DNA of 64,000 nucleotides from Parvibaculum sp963696585 (lineage in GTDB: Bacteria > Pseudomonadota > Alphaproteobacteria > Parvibaculales > Parvibaculaceae). The notes under the pieces were generated by a model that worked only from the letters and a program-made list of their open reading frames with translations, was not told where the DNA came from and made no database searches. Position numbers and translations under genes: made by a program. Location: NCBI GenBank assembly GCA_963696585.1, contig CAVOKW010000004.1, positions 1 through 64,000 of the forward strand. Direction: 5' to 3'. This document shows positions 25,930-34,228 of this stretch, piece by piece (position 1 is the first letter of the stretch; every line of letters begins with the position of its first letter).

Positions 25930-27378
25930 ATGGCAGCCATCCGGGAAACAGTTCAGACAGTCGGCGAAGTCGAAAAATACAAATACGGCTTCTCGACCGA
26001 CATTGAATCCGACAAGGCGCCACTCGGTCTCACCGAAGAAACGGTGCGCTTCATCTCTGCCAAAAAGAACGAGCCCGGCTGGCTGCTCGAATGGCGGCTC
26101 GATGCCTATCGCCGTTGGCTGACCATGGAAGAGCCGACATGGGCGAAAGTCAGCTATCCCAGGATCGACTTTCAGGACGCCTATTATTATTCGGCGCCCA
26201 AACAGAAGGCTGCGCCGACCAGTCTCGATGAAATCGATCCCAAACTTCTTGAAACCTACAAGAAGCTCGGCATTCCGCTCATCGAGCAGCAGATGCTCTC
26301 CGGCATCGCCGTCGATGCTGTTTTCGACAGCGTGTCGGTTGTCACGACCTTCAAGGAAAAGCTCAAGGAAGCCGGCGTCATCTTCTGCCCCATGTCGGAA
26401 GCGGTGCGCGACCATCCTGAGCTCGTGCGCCAATATCTCGGATCGGTTGTGCCGACCACGGATAATTATTACGCCACGCTCAATTCGGCGGTCTTTTCGG
26501 AAGGCTCCTTCGTCTATATCCCGCAAGGCGTTCGCTGTCCGATGGAACTTTCGACCTATTTCCGCATCAACGAGCGCCAGACCGGACAGTTTGAGCGCAC
26601 ACTCATCATTGCGGATAAAGGCTCCTATGTGAGCTACCTCGAAGGCTGCACCGCGCCCCAGCGCGATGAAAACCAGCTTCATGCCGCCGTCGTCGAACTT
26701 GTCACGCATGATGATGCCGAGATCAAATACTCGACCGTGCAGAACTGGTATCCAGGCGATGCAGATGGCAAGGGCGGCATTTACAATTTCGTGACCAAGC
26801 GTGGCGATTGCCGCGGCAACAACTCGAAGATTTCCTGGACGCAGGTCGAAACCGGATCGGCGATCACCTGGAAATATCCAAGCTGCATCCTGCGCGGCGA
26901 CAATTCGCGCGGCGAGTTCTATTCGATTGCCATTTCCAATGGCCGTCAGCAGGTCGATAGCGGCACCAAGATGATCCATCTCGGCAAGAACACATCAAGC
27001 CGCATCATCTCCAAGGGCATCTCGGCGGGCCATTCCTCCAACACCTATCGCGGGTTGGTGAGTGTGCATCGCAAGGCCGAAGGCGTGCGCAATTTCACGC
27101 AATGCGACAGTTTGCTGATCGGTTCGCATTGTTCGGCCCATACCGTGCCCTATATCGAAACCAGGAATCCGAGCGCGGTTCTTGAACATGAAGCAACAAC
27201 ATCGAAGATCAGCGACGAGCAGCTTTTCTATTGCCGCCAGCGCGGCATCGGCGAAGAAGAGGCCGTGGCGCTGATCGTCAATGGTTTCTGCCGCGATGTG
27301 TTGCAGCAATTGCCGATGGAGTTTGCGGTCGAAGCGCAAAAACTCGTCGGCATCAGTCTTGAAGGAAGTGTCGGGTGA
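25930..27378 (+). CDS. sufB: Fe-S cluster assembly scaffold SufB
   Basis: 482 residues from ATG 25930, placed one base after the desulfurase stop; an upstream in-frame start would lie inside that gene. Family features: SYPRIDFQDAYYYSAPK, GVRCPMELSTYFRIN, TVQNWYPGD, SSNTYRGLV and EHEATTSKISDEQLFY. SufB forms the SufBC2D complex on which clusters are built, receiving sulfur on a conserved cysteine. A 95-bp gap with a palindromic repeat follows before sufC. Confidence 0.97.
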   Translation: MAAIRETVQTVGEVEKYKYGFSTDIESDKAPLGLTEETVRFISAKKNEPGWLLEWRLDAYRRWLTMEEPTWAKVSYPRIDFQDAYYYSAPKQKAAPTSLDEIDPKLLETYKKLGIPLIEQQMLSGIAVDAVFDSVSVVTTFKEKLKEAGVIFCPMSEAVRDHPELVRQYLGSVVPTTDNYYATLNSAVFSEGSFVYIPQGVRCPMELSTYFRINERQTGQFERTLIIADKGSYVSYLEGCTAPQRDENQLHAAVVELVTHDDAEIKYSTVQNWYPGDADGKGGIYNFVTKRGDCRGNNSKISWTQVETGSAITWKYPSCILRGDNSRGEFYSIAISNGRQQVDSGTKMIHLGKNTSSRIISKGISAGHSSNTYRGLVSVHRKAEGVRNFTQCDSLLIGSHCSAHTVPYIETRNPSAVLEHEATTSKISDEQLFYCRQRGIGEEEAVALIVNGFCRDVLQQLPMEFAVEAQKLVGISLEGSVG

Positions 27379-27395
27379 GGAAATCGGATTTATCA

Positions 27396-27430
27396 CTTGT
27401 CACCCCCGGGGCAAGCCCGGCAATGACAAG
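27396..27430. repeat. Palindromic repeat, locus 3, inside the suf operon
   Basis: Outer arms CTTGTCA / TGACAAG enclose an inner CCGGG-GCAAG-CCCGG stem. Same design as the other three loci. Its place between sufB and sufC suggests an effect on mRNA processing or on the SufB:SufC ratio. Confidence 0.75.
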
Positions 27431-27473
27431 TATGAGAGATTCAGATGTGTGAGAACGAACGGAAGATTGCGTA

Positions 27474-28223
27474 ATGCTCGAAGTCAAAAACCTGCATGTG
27501 ACTGTTGGCGACAAGGAAATCCTGCGCGGCATCGATCTGACGATCGGCGCGGGCGAGGTCCATGCCATCATGGGCCCCAACGGCTCAGGCAAATCGACGC
27601 TTTCCTATGTGCTGTCAGGCCGCGAAGGCTATGAAGTGACGCAAGGCTCGATCACCTTCAAGGGCCGGAACCTTCTCGCCATGTCGGTTGACGAGCGCGC
27701 CAATGCAGGCGTGTTTCTCGCCTTTCAATATCCGATCGAGATTCCCGGCGTCACCACCATGACGTTTCTGAAAACGGCGCTCAATGCGCAGCGCAAGGCG
27801 CGTGGCCTGGAAGAACTTGACGCCGTGCGCTTTCTCAAGCTGGTGCGCGAAAAGGCAAAGCCCTTGAACATCAGCGACGACATGCTGAAGCGCGCCTTGA
27901 ATGTCGGCTTTTCGGGCGGCGAAAAGAAGCGCGCCGAAACCTTGCAGATGTCCATTCTGGAGCCGGTGCTGGCTGTGCTCGACGAAACAGATTCCGGTCT
28001 CGACATTGACGCGCTGAAAGTCGTGGCCGAAGGCGTCAACCGCCTGCGCTCGCCCGAACGTTCCATGATCGTCATCACACATTATCAGCGTCTGCTCGAT
28101 TATATTGTGCCCGATGTCGTGCATGTGCTGTCGCGCGGTCGCATTGTGAGGACCGGCGGCAAAGACCTGGCGCTGGAACTTGAACGCACCGGCTATGCCG
28201 GATTTGGCGCGGATGCGGCATGA
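27474..28223 (+). CDS. sufC: Fe-S cluster assembly ATPase SufC
   Basis: 249 residues, an ABC-type ATPase without membrane domain. Walker A is GPNGSGKST (about 36-44), the signature motif is FSGGEKKR, and Walker B/D-loop is LAVLDETDSGLDID, all typical of SufC. ATP binding drives conformational change in SufBC2D. Its TGA overlaps the sufD start by four bases (ATGA). Confidence 0.97.
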   Translation: MLEVKNLHVTVGDKEILRGIDLTIGAGEVHAIMGPNGSGKSTLSYVLSGREGYEVTQGSITFKGRNLLAMSVDERANAGVFLAFQYPIEIPGVTTMTFLKTALNAQRKARGLEELDAVRFLKLVREKAKPLNISDDMLKRALNVGFSGGEKKRAETLQMSILEPVLAVLDETDSGLDIDALKVVAEGVNRLRSPERSMIVITHYQRLLDYIVPDVVHVLSRGRIVRTGGKDLALELERTGYAGFGADAA

Positions 28224-29551
28224 GCAAAAGCATGACAGCAGCAGCCACTTCATTCGTCGAAACCTTCGAGCGCGAGCAGGACAACCTGCCCGGCGCACAA
28301 GGCTGGCTCGCGCTTGCCCGCAAGAATGCCGTGACGGCTTTTGCTGCGGCTGGTTTGCCGCATCGCCGCGTTGAGGAATGGAAATATACCGATCTGCGTC
28401 AGTTGCTTGACAAGGCGAATTTTGAGGCAGCGCCGACACATCAGGGCGCGGTCTTGCTGCCCACACGCGCCAGCGCGTGCGCCTTCAAGTCGATTGCCGC
28501 CTATAAAATGGTGTTTGTGAACGGCGCCTGTCGCGCCGACCTTTCACATCTTGCAGGTTTGCCCAAAGGTGTTGAACTGCACCCGCTCGCTGATGTTCTG
28601 AGCGAGCATTGGGCCAAGAACCTGATTGAGCATGACGCGCACGAAAATGGCGCCACCCGTATCATTGATTTGAACACGGCCCTGATGCGCGATGGTGTCG
28701 CCCTTCGTATCCGTAAAGGGGTGACGCTCGACAAGCCGCTGCATCTGGTTTTCCTCTCGGCGGACAAGGGCGCATCGCATGCCCGCAATCTGATCCAACT
28801 GGAAGAGGGGGCCAATGCCACCATTCTCGAAAGCCATCATGAGGCAGATGCGACGACTTATTTTGCCGATCGTGTTTGCGATATCGCGCTCGATAAGGAC
28901 GCCAGACTGGAGATGGTTCGCCTCATTGATGAAGCCGCCTCAGCGCTGCATCTTTCGAGCCTGCGTGTCAGGCTTGGCGAGGCCTCAGAGTTTGCAGCCT
29001 TCACGCTGCTGATGGGCGGCGGCATGTCACGCTGCCAGACATTCGTGACGTTTGCGGGCAAGGGCGGCAAGGCGCATGTCGATGGCGTGATGGCGCTGCG
29101 CGGCGCTGCGCAAGGCGATGTCTTCTGCCATACGGATCATGCGGTTCCCGGCTGCGAAAGCGACACGCTTTATCGCAGTGTTCTGGATGATGAAGCGACG
29201 GGCATATTCCAGGGTAAGGTCATCGTGCGTCCTGACGCTCAAAAAACCGATGGCCGACAAATGACGAATGCTTTGCTCCTGTCGCGCGATGCGGCGATGA
29301 ACGCCAAACCAGAACTCGAAATCCATGCCGACGATGTGCAATGCGCCCATGGTTCAACGATTGGCGAATTGAGCAAGGAAGCGGTTTTCTATCTGCGCTC
29401 GCGCGGCATTCCCGAGCTTGAAGCCCGTCGACTGCTGGTCACGGCTTTCCTTGATGAAGCCATTGATCGTATCGCCCATATTGAGGCGCGGGATGCGCTG
29501 CGCATTCTGGCTGCTGGCTGGTTTGCCACCGGAACAGGGGGCGCAGCATGA
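28220..29551 (+). CDS. sufD: Fe-S cluster assembly protein SufD
   Basis: 443 residues. N-terminal helical region (WLALARKNAVTAFAAAGLPHRRVEEWKYTDLR) and the beta-helix core shared with SufB, with KTDGRQMTNALLLS and AHGSTIGEL characteristic of SufD. It is the paralogous partner of SufB in SufBC2D and is needed for iron acquisition. Both ends overlap neighbours by four bases, implying translational coupling. Confidence 0.96.
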   Translation: MSKSMTAAATSFVETFEREQDNLPGAQGWLALARKNAVTAFAAAGLPHRRVEEWKYTDLRQLLDKANFEAAPTHQGAVLLPTRASACAFKSIAAYKMVFVNGACRADLSHLAGLPKGVELHPLADVLSEHWAKNLIEHDAHENGATRIIDLNTALMRDGVALRIRKGVTLDKPLHLVFLSADKGASHARNLIQLEEGANATILESHHEADATTYFADRVCDIALDKDARLEMVRLIDEAASALHLSSLRVRLGEASEFAAFTLLMGGGMSRCQTFVTFAGKGGKAHVDGVMALRGAAQGDVFCHTDHAVPGCESDTLYRSVLDDEATGIFQGKVIVRPDAQKTDGRQMTNALLLSRDAAMNAKPELEIHADDVQCAHGSTIGELSKEAVFYLRSRGIPELEARRLLVTAFLDEAIDRIAHIEARDALRILAAGWFATGTGGAA

Positions 29552-30795
29552 GCGCACATGCCAAAATCGTGACACAAGCCTATGACCTTGCGCGCATTCG
29601 CGCCGACTTTCCGATCCTGTCGCGCGAAGTCTATGGCAAGCCGCTCGTCTATCTCGACAATGCGGCCTCGGCGCAAAAGCCCAAGGCTGTGCTCGATGCC
29701 ATGAACGAGGTCATGGAAAATGAATATGCCAATGTCCATCGTGGCATGCATTATCTCTCCAATGCCGCGACCGAGAAGTTCGAAATTGCGCGTGAACAGG
29801 TGCGTGGTTTCATCAATGCTCGTGAGACAAGTGAAGTCATTTTTACGTCCGGGGCGACAGATGGCATCAATCTCGTTGCCTCCTCCTTTGGCGAGATGAA
29901 CTTCAAAGCCGGTGATGAAATCATCCTGTCGGTTCTGGAGCATCACTCCAACATCGTGCCCTGGCATTTCCTGCGCGAGCGTCACGGCATTGTTCTGAAG
30001 TTTGTGCCCGTCGATGATGCGGGCGACCTGCTGATGGACAAATATCAGGCACTTTTCACGCCGCGCACGCGCATGGTCGCGCTGACACATATGTCGAATG
30101 CGCTCGGCACCATCACGCCCATGCAGGAGATCATTGCCATCGCTCATGGTCATGGGGTGCCGGTGCTGGTGGATGCCTGTCAGAGCGCGGTGCATCTGAC
30201 GCTTGATGTGCAGGCGCTGGATTGCGACTTTCTGGTTTTCTCCGGCCACAAGATTTACGGGCCGACGGGTATCGGCGTGCTCTATGGCAAGCGTGAACAT
30301 CTCAAAGCCATGCGGCCCTATCGCGGCGGCGGCGAGATGATCAAGGAAGTCAGCCTTGAAACGGTGACTTATGCCGCGCCACCTCATCGCTTTGAGGCAG
30401 GCACACCGGCCATCGTCGAAGCAATCGGCATGGGCGCGGCTGTTGGTTACATGGAGTCGATCGGGCGCGCCGCCATCCATGCCCATGAAGCGGCACTGCT
30501 CGCCTATGCAACCGAAGCGCTCAGCGCGATTGCGGGCTTGCGCATCATCGGCACGAGCCAGAATAAAGGCTCGATCCTTTCCTTCGTGATGGAGGGCACG
30601 CATCCCCACGACATTGCAACGATCATTGATCGGGCGGGTGTCGCCGTCAGGGCAGGGCATCATTGCGCCCAGCCGGTGATGGAACGCTTTGGCGTGGGGG
30701 CAACGACGCGCGCGTCATTTGCCATGTATAACAGTTTCGAAGAAGTCGATGCGCTGGCCAAGGCGCTCATCGACGCCAAGAAATTCTTCGGGTGA
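29548..30795 (+). CDS. sufS: Cysteine desulfurase SufS (group II)
   Basis: 415 residues. N-terminal RADFPILSREVYGKPLVYLD, AVHLTLDVQALDCDF, PLP lysine in FSGHKIYGPTG and catalytic Cys in RAGHHCAQP, the short loop of SufS/group II enzymes. It normally requires an activator such as SufE or SufU, and neither is encoded in this cluster. With the upstream NifS-like enzyme the operon carries two desulfurases of different groups. Confidence 0.95.
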   Translation: MSAHAKIVTQAYDLARIRADFPILSREVYGKPLVYLDNAASAQKPKAVLDAMNEVMENEYANVHRGMHYLSNAATEKFEIAREQVRGFINARETSEVIFTSGATDGINLVASSFGEMNFKAGDEIILSVLEHHSNIVPWHFLRERHGIVLKFVPVDDAGDLLMDKYQALFTPRTRMVALTHMSNALGTITPMQEIIAIAHGHGVPVLVDACQSAVHLTLDVQALDCDFLVFSGHKIYGPTGIGVLYGKREHLKAMRPYRGGGEMIKEVSLETVTYAAPPHRFEAGTPAIVEAIGMGAAVGYMESIGRAAIHAHEAALLAYATEALSAIAGLRIIGTSQNKGSILSFVMEGTHPHDIATIIDRAGVAVRAGHHCAQPVMERFGVGATTRASFAMYNSFEEVDALAKALIDAKKFFG

Positions 30796-30799
30796 GGTC

Positions 30800-31201
30800 A
30801 TGATGTCCGAAGAAATGGAAATGACAGAGCCGCGCGAGCATAACCTCCTGGAAGGGGGCGCGCCTTCGGGCGAGTCCGCCATTCCGAAGGAGGAGCTTGA
30901 CCAGCTCACAGACGACATCATCGCGGCGCTGAAAACGGTTTATGACCCTGAAATCCCCGTCGATATTTATGAACTGGGCCTGATCTATCGCGTGGATATA
31001 TCCGATGACCGCGATGTCACGCTGGACATGACCCTGACTGCGCCCGGCTGCCCGGTGGCGGGCACCATGCCTGTCATGGTGGAAGACGCGATCCGGACGG
31101 TTGAGGGAATCGCCGATGTGAAGGTCAATATGGTCTTTGATCCGCCCTGGGACCCAAGCCGCATGTCGGATGAGGCGCGCGTCGCGCTCAACATGTTTTG
31201 A
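30800..31201 (+). CDS. SufT-like DUF59/MIP18-family protein
   Basis: 133 residues from ATG 30800 (a second ATG follows at once; GTGAGG precedes). A charged 35-residue lead is followed by the DUF59 domain: DPEIPVDIYELGLIY, LTAPGCPVAGTMP (conserved Cys) and the C-terminal VFDPPWDPSRMSDEAR. Members of this family assist Fe-S cluster maturation of client proteins. Position directly after sufS supports assignment to the suf pathway (sufT). Confidence 0.88.
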   Translation: MMSEEMEMTEPREHNLLEGGAPSGESAIPKEELDQLTDDIIAALKTVYDPEIPVDIYELGLIYRVDISDDRDVTLDMTLTAPGCPVAGTMPVMVEDAIRTVEGIADVKVNMVFDPPWDPSRMSDEARVALNMF

Positions 31202-31280
31202 TGAGACAGTCTTGAAGAAGTCGGCGCATACTTGAAGGACAGCCACTCACCTATCATATGAAGGGGCAGGAGAGACCGGA

Positions 31281-31640
31281 ATGGCAAGACAGATGCCCAA
31301 GGCCATGACATTGACGGAGCGTGCCGCTGAGCGCGTGAAAGCGATCATGTCTGAAGCGCCCGGCAAGTATGTCGGCATCCGCGTTGGCGTCAAGAATGGC
31401 GGCTGCGCGGGCATGGAATACACCATGGATTATGCCGAGGCGGTCAATCCGCTCGATGAAGTCGTCGAGGATAAGGGTGTGCGCATTCTGATTGAACCCA
31501 AGGCCGTGCTGTTTCTGCTCGGCACGGAAATGGACTATGTGACGGACAAGTTCTCGTCCACCTTCAAGTTCAACAATCCCAATGTGACGGATGCCTGTGG
31601 CTGCGGCGAAAGCGTGACCATCACGCCGGCCACACTCTGA
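31281..31640 (+). CDS. sufA: A-type Fe-S carrier (HesB/IscA/SufA)
   Basis: 119 residues with GCAGGAGAG ribosome-binding site. The three conserved cluster ligands are C42 (GGCAG), C106 and C108 (ACGCGE). It receives clusters from SufBC2D and passes them to apo-proteins. Last gene of the suf operon, 79 bp after the DUF59 gene. Confidence 0.93.
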   Translation: MARQMPKAMTLTERAAERVKAIMSEAPGKYVGIRVGVKNGGCAGMEYTMDYAEAVNPLDEVVEDKGVRILIEPKAVLFLLGTEMDYVTDKFSSTFKFNNPNVTDACGCGESVTITPATL

Positions 31641-31644
31641 ATTT

Positions 31645-31672
31645 AAAAGGCGCCGCCCGAAGGCAGCGCCCT
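31645..31672 (-). terminator. Intrinsic terminator, copy 2 of a tandem pair
   Basis: Hairpin GGCGCCGCC-CGAA-GGCAGCGCC with AAAA at its plus-strand 5' side, i.e. a T run on the minus strand. It terminates the enoyl-CoA hydratase transcript and may also block sufA read-through as a hairpin. Confidence 0.8.
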
Positions 31673-31680
31673 ATGGAATC

Positions 31681-31708
31681 AAAAAGGCGCCGCCCGAAGG
31701 CAGCGCCC
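31681..31708 (-). terminator. Intrinsic terminator, copy 1 of a tandem pair
   Basis: Practically identical to the copy at 31645-31672, 36 bp apart, again with an A run on the plus strand. It lies 21 bp beyond the hydratase stop. The pair arose by a short tandem duplication. Confidence 0.82.
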
Positions 31709-31729
31709 CGTGATCGCAGTTTCCAGATA

Positions 31730-32521
31730 TTACTCGCCTTTGAATTTGGCCGGACGCTTTTTCAGGAAGGCGATGACGCCTTCGCGGAAGTCGGCCGAGT
31801 TGCCGGCGAGGCGCTGTGATTGGCGCTCAAGATTGAGCTGTTCTTCATAGCTGTTATCCATGCTTTCCCAATAGAGCTTGCGGATCAGGCCGAGCGAGAC
31901 GGTAGGGGCATTGGCCAGATCCAAGGCGAGCTTGTGCGCTTCGGCCATCAGTTGGTCGTCTTCATGGACGCGATTGATGAGCCCCCAATCGAGCGCCGTT
32001 TCAGCGGGCAGTTTCTCGCCCAGAAGCGAGAGTTCCATGGCGCGCGCCTTGCCGATGAGGCGCGGCAGGATCCAGGTTGAGCCGCCATCAGGCACCAGAC
32101 CGACACGGCGGAAAGACTGAAGGAAATAGGCGGACCTGGCGGCGAGCACGAGATCGCCCATCAGCGCAAAGCTCATGCCGACACCGGCGGCAGGGCCGTT
32201 GATCACTGTGACCAGAGGCATCGCCAGATTGCGCAACCGGCGCAGGAGTGGGTGATACATGGTTTCAAGCGCGTAACCGGCATCCGGCGCACCGCCATTA
32301 TGATCCTCACGTACCTGCAAATTGGCACCTGCGCTGAAGGCGCGGCCCTCACCTGTCAGCAACAGGCAGCGAATGCCATTGGCCTTGTCTTCCACATGGT
32401 CGAGTGCCCGCATCAACCCGCCAAGCATGGGGGCAGATATGGCATTCATCACTTTGGGGTCATTCAGCGTCAGCGTGGCAACGGCGCCATCAATGTCGAG
32501 ACGCGCGAGTTCGAACTCCAT
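31730..32521 (-). CDS. Enoyl-CoA hydratase/isomerase family protein
   Basis: 263 residues with GGAGAG ribosome-binding site. Crotonase fold: LTLNDPKVMNAIS, AFSAGANLQ (oxyanion hole), VITVINGPAAGVGMSFALMGD and FRRVGLVPDGGSTW. The two catalytic glutamates of classical hydratase are replaced or shifted (GVGMSFAL; LVPDGG), so it may act as an isomerase or related enzyme, for instance of the PaaG group. Substrate not deducible. A truncated paralogue lies just upstream on the same strand. Confidence 0.85.
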   Translation of the reverse strand: MEFELARLDIDGAVATLTLNDPKVMNAISAPMLGGLMRALDHVEDKANGIRCLLLTGEGRAFSAGANLQVREDHNGGAPDAGYALETMYHPLLRRLRNLAMPLVTVINGPAAGVGMSFALMGDLVLAARSAYFLQSFRRVGLVPDGGSTWILPRLIGKARAMELSLLGEKLPAETALDWGLINRVHEDDQLMAEAHKLALDLANAPTVSLGLIRKLYWESMDNSYEEQLNLERQSQRLAGNSADFREGVIAFLKKRPAKFKGE

Positions 32522-32556
32522 TTTTCTCTCCCTGTTTTTTTGCTGTCGTTTGTAAT

Positions 32557-32748
32557 TTAGCTGAAGCCGGGTTCGCGTCTGGTGGCGGCGACTTTTTCAC
32601 CGGTAATCGCCCTGGCGCGGGCGCGCGCCTCGTTCATCAGCGGCACAGTGAGGCTGTTGAAAACGCCGGGACGGTTCAGCGTCAACAGGCCGATACCATC
32701 GCGCAGGTCATAAGTGATGTGGTTCATGGATTTCCCCAGATCAGACAT
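32557..32748 (-). pseudogene. Truncated enoyl-CoA hydratase N-terminus
   Basis: A 63-codon frame whose Met at 32727 starts MNHITYDLRDGIGLLTLNRP, then VFNSLTVPLMNEA: a good crotonase N-terminus that stops after about 55 residues, with the active-site half absent. The last 20 residues do not resemble the family. It is probably the residue of a deletion in a tandem hydratase pair, located 36 bp upstream of the intact paralogue. Confidence 0.72.
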
Positions 32749-32771
32749 GTCTGGGATCGAACATAGTCGCG

Positions 32772-32808
32772 CCCCTTCGCGCGTGAAAGAGCATCACGCG
32801 CGAAGGGG
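32772..32808. other. Perfect 15-bp stem-loop
   Basis: Arms CCCCTTCGCGCGTGA and TCACGCGCGAAGGGG with loop AAGAGCA. There is no T run on either side. It lies 36 bp after the diguanylate cyclase stop, so it may protect or terminate that transcript. Confidence 0.75.
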
Positions 32809-32844
32809 ACAGAGCTGAATGACAAATATGTTCAGCGGATGCGC

Positions 32845-33903
32845 TTAGCCTGCAAGCTGACGCAGCGATTCAGGCCGATTGACCTCGCAGATGACCTGGT
32901 TGCGGCCATTATGCTTGGCTTCATAGAGACAGGCATCTGCACGCTCGATCAGCGCGGAGGGCTCATCGCCACGACGGTAGACACCTATGCCGATCGACAA
33001 GGTGACCCGACCCAGCGTCTTGCCCGTCGAGCGTTTGACCAATTCACGCCCCTGAACCGTCTCGCGAATCTGATTGGCGATTGTCTCTGCCGCCTCCGGC
33101 GTCACATCCGGCATGATGACGGCAAATTCTTCGCCGCCATAACGGGCCACTGTGTCGCTGGTGCGCGCACCGCCCTTGAGACAGCTTGCCACCAGACGCA
33201 ACACCTGGTCGCCGGTGCGATGACCATAGGTGTCGTTGAACTTCTTGAAGAAATCGATATCGCCGATCAGCAGGCAGAGGGAGCCGTTTTCGTCTGCGGC
33301 CCGTTTCATCTCGCGGTCGATGACTTCGTCAAATGCCTTGCGATTGGCAACGCCGGTGAGGCCGTCGGTGCGGGCTTCATTGCGGGCCTGGTCAAGGTTG
33401 CCCTTCAATTCGTTGATCTCGGCTTTGGTCTGCTGCAGACGCTTTTCAAGAAGCTGACTGCGCGTCTCCATGTCGCGTGTCGCCATGACAATGGCTTCGA
33501 CGGCGCTGCGCACTTCATTCGGTGTCGATTGGCTGGTCAGGCCCTGGCTGGCCTCGCGAACCGAGGTGCCAAAGACCGTGTGATCGTCAGCCGTCGCCTC
33601 GACAAGTTTCAGGATCTTGTCGACTTCGCTGCTCAGGCGCGTGCTGCTGTCAAGCGCGAGCGCCGACAGGTCACTCTCAGCGACATATCGCTTTTGCAGG
33701 TCGCTCGAGATATGGGCGCTAATGGGCGAACCGGAGGCCAGCCGCAAATCGACTTCCTTGTTCAGCTCGGGCTTTTGCCCGGTCGCATAGGCGTACCAGA
33801 CGGAATAATTGTCCGGATGCGGGGCAAGCCCCTGCTCTTCAATGAGATGAAGGGCCCGCTGGCTCCAGTTCTTGGCTGCCGCGATGTCGTCGCTATAACC
33901 CAC
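32845..33903 (-). CDS. Diguanylate cyclase (GGDEF domain)
   Basis: 352 residues from a GTG start with GAGGAT upstream. Residues 1-180 form a helical, soluble N-terminal region without membrane segments and with coiled-coil potential just before the catalytic domain. The C-terminal GGDEF domain (about 185-345) has active site RYGGEEF, GDIDFFKKFNDTYGH (metal/substrate) and an RTSD inhibitory I-site five residues before GGEEF. It makes cyclic di-GMP with product inhibition. The input signal is unknown. Confidence 0.93.
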   Translation of the reverse strand: MGYSDDIAAAKNWSQRALHLIEEQGLAPHPDNYSVWYAYATGQKPELNKEVDLRLASGSPISAHISSDLQKRYVAESDLSALALDSSTRLSSEVDKILKLVEATADDHTVFGTSVREASQGLTSQSTPNEVRSAVEAIVMATRDMETRSQLLEKRLQQTKAEINELKGNLDQARNEARTDGLTGVANRKAFDEVIDREMKRAADENGSLCLLIGDIDFFKKFNDTYGHRTGDQVLRLVASCLKGGARTSDTVARYGGEEFAVIMPDVTPEAAETIANQIRETVQGRELVKRSTGKTLGRVTLSIGIGVYRRGDEPSALIERADACLYEAKHNGRNQVICEVNRPESLRQLAG

Positions 33904-34228
33904 AATATCCTCGCCCCTTAATGGTCAGCTTCGCGACCATGTATGTCCTGCAGCGGAGGCTAGGCGAATTCGGTTACGGCGCCGTAAACTTGGGGCGGAT
34001 ATTTCGGGAAAAATCCTCGCTTTGCCCAAGGGGAAACCCTAATGTCTTCGCCTTGGACGACCATGCGGCGAGACAGGGCTCGCATCGGCAGAATTGTCAT
34101 ATATATTGGTAAAAAACCAAGGGTCGTCTGCCAATTCCCGGTTTCGGGGAAGGGCAATGGTGAGGGGCCCGAACAAACATTGATCCCACCCACGGGGTCG
34201 GGATGAGCTGGCAATCGGAGGAATACGA
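33904..34228. promoter_or_regulatory. Divergent intergenic region, no gene
   Basis: 325 bp between the diguanylate cyclase and aldehyde dehydrogenase genes. Only a small dyad TTGGT-AAAAA-ACCAA near 34107-34121 stands out, next to an AT-rich CATATATATTGG stretch that could be a -10 region. Nothing else recognisable. Confidence 0.3.
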
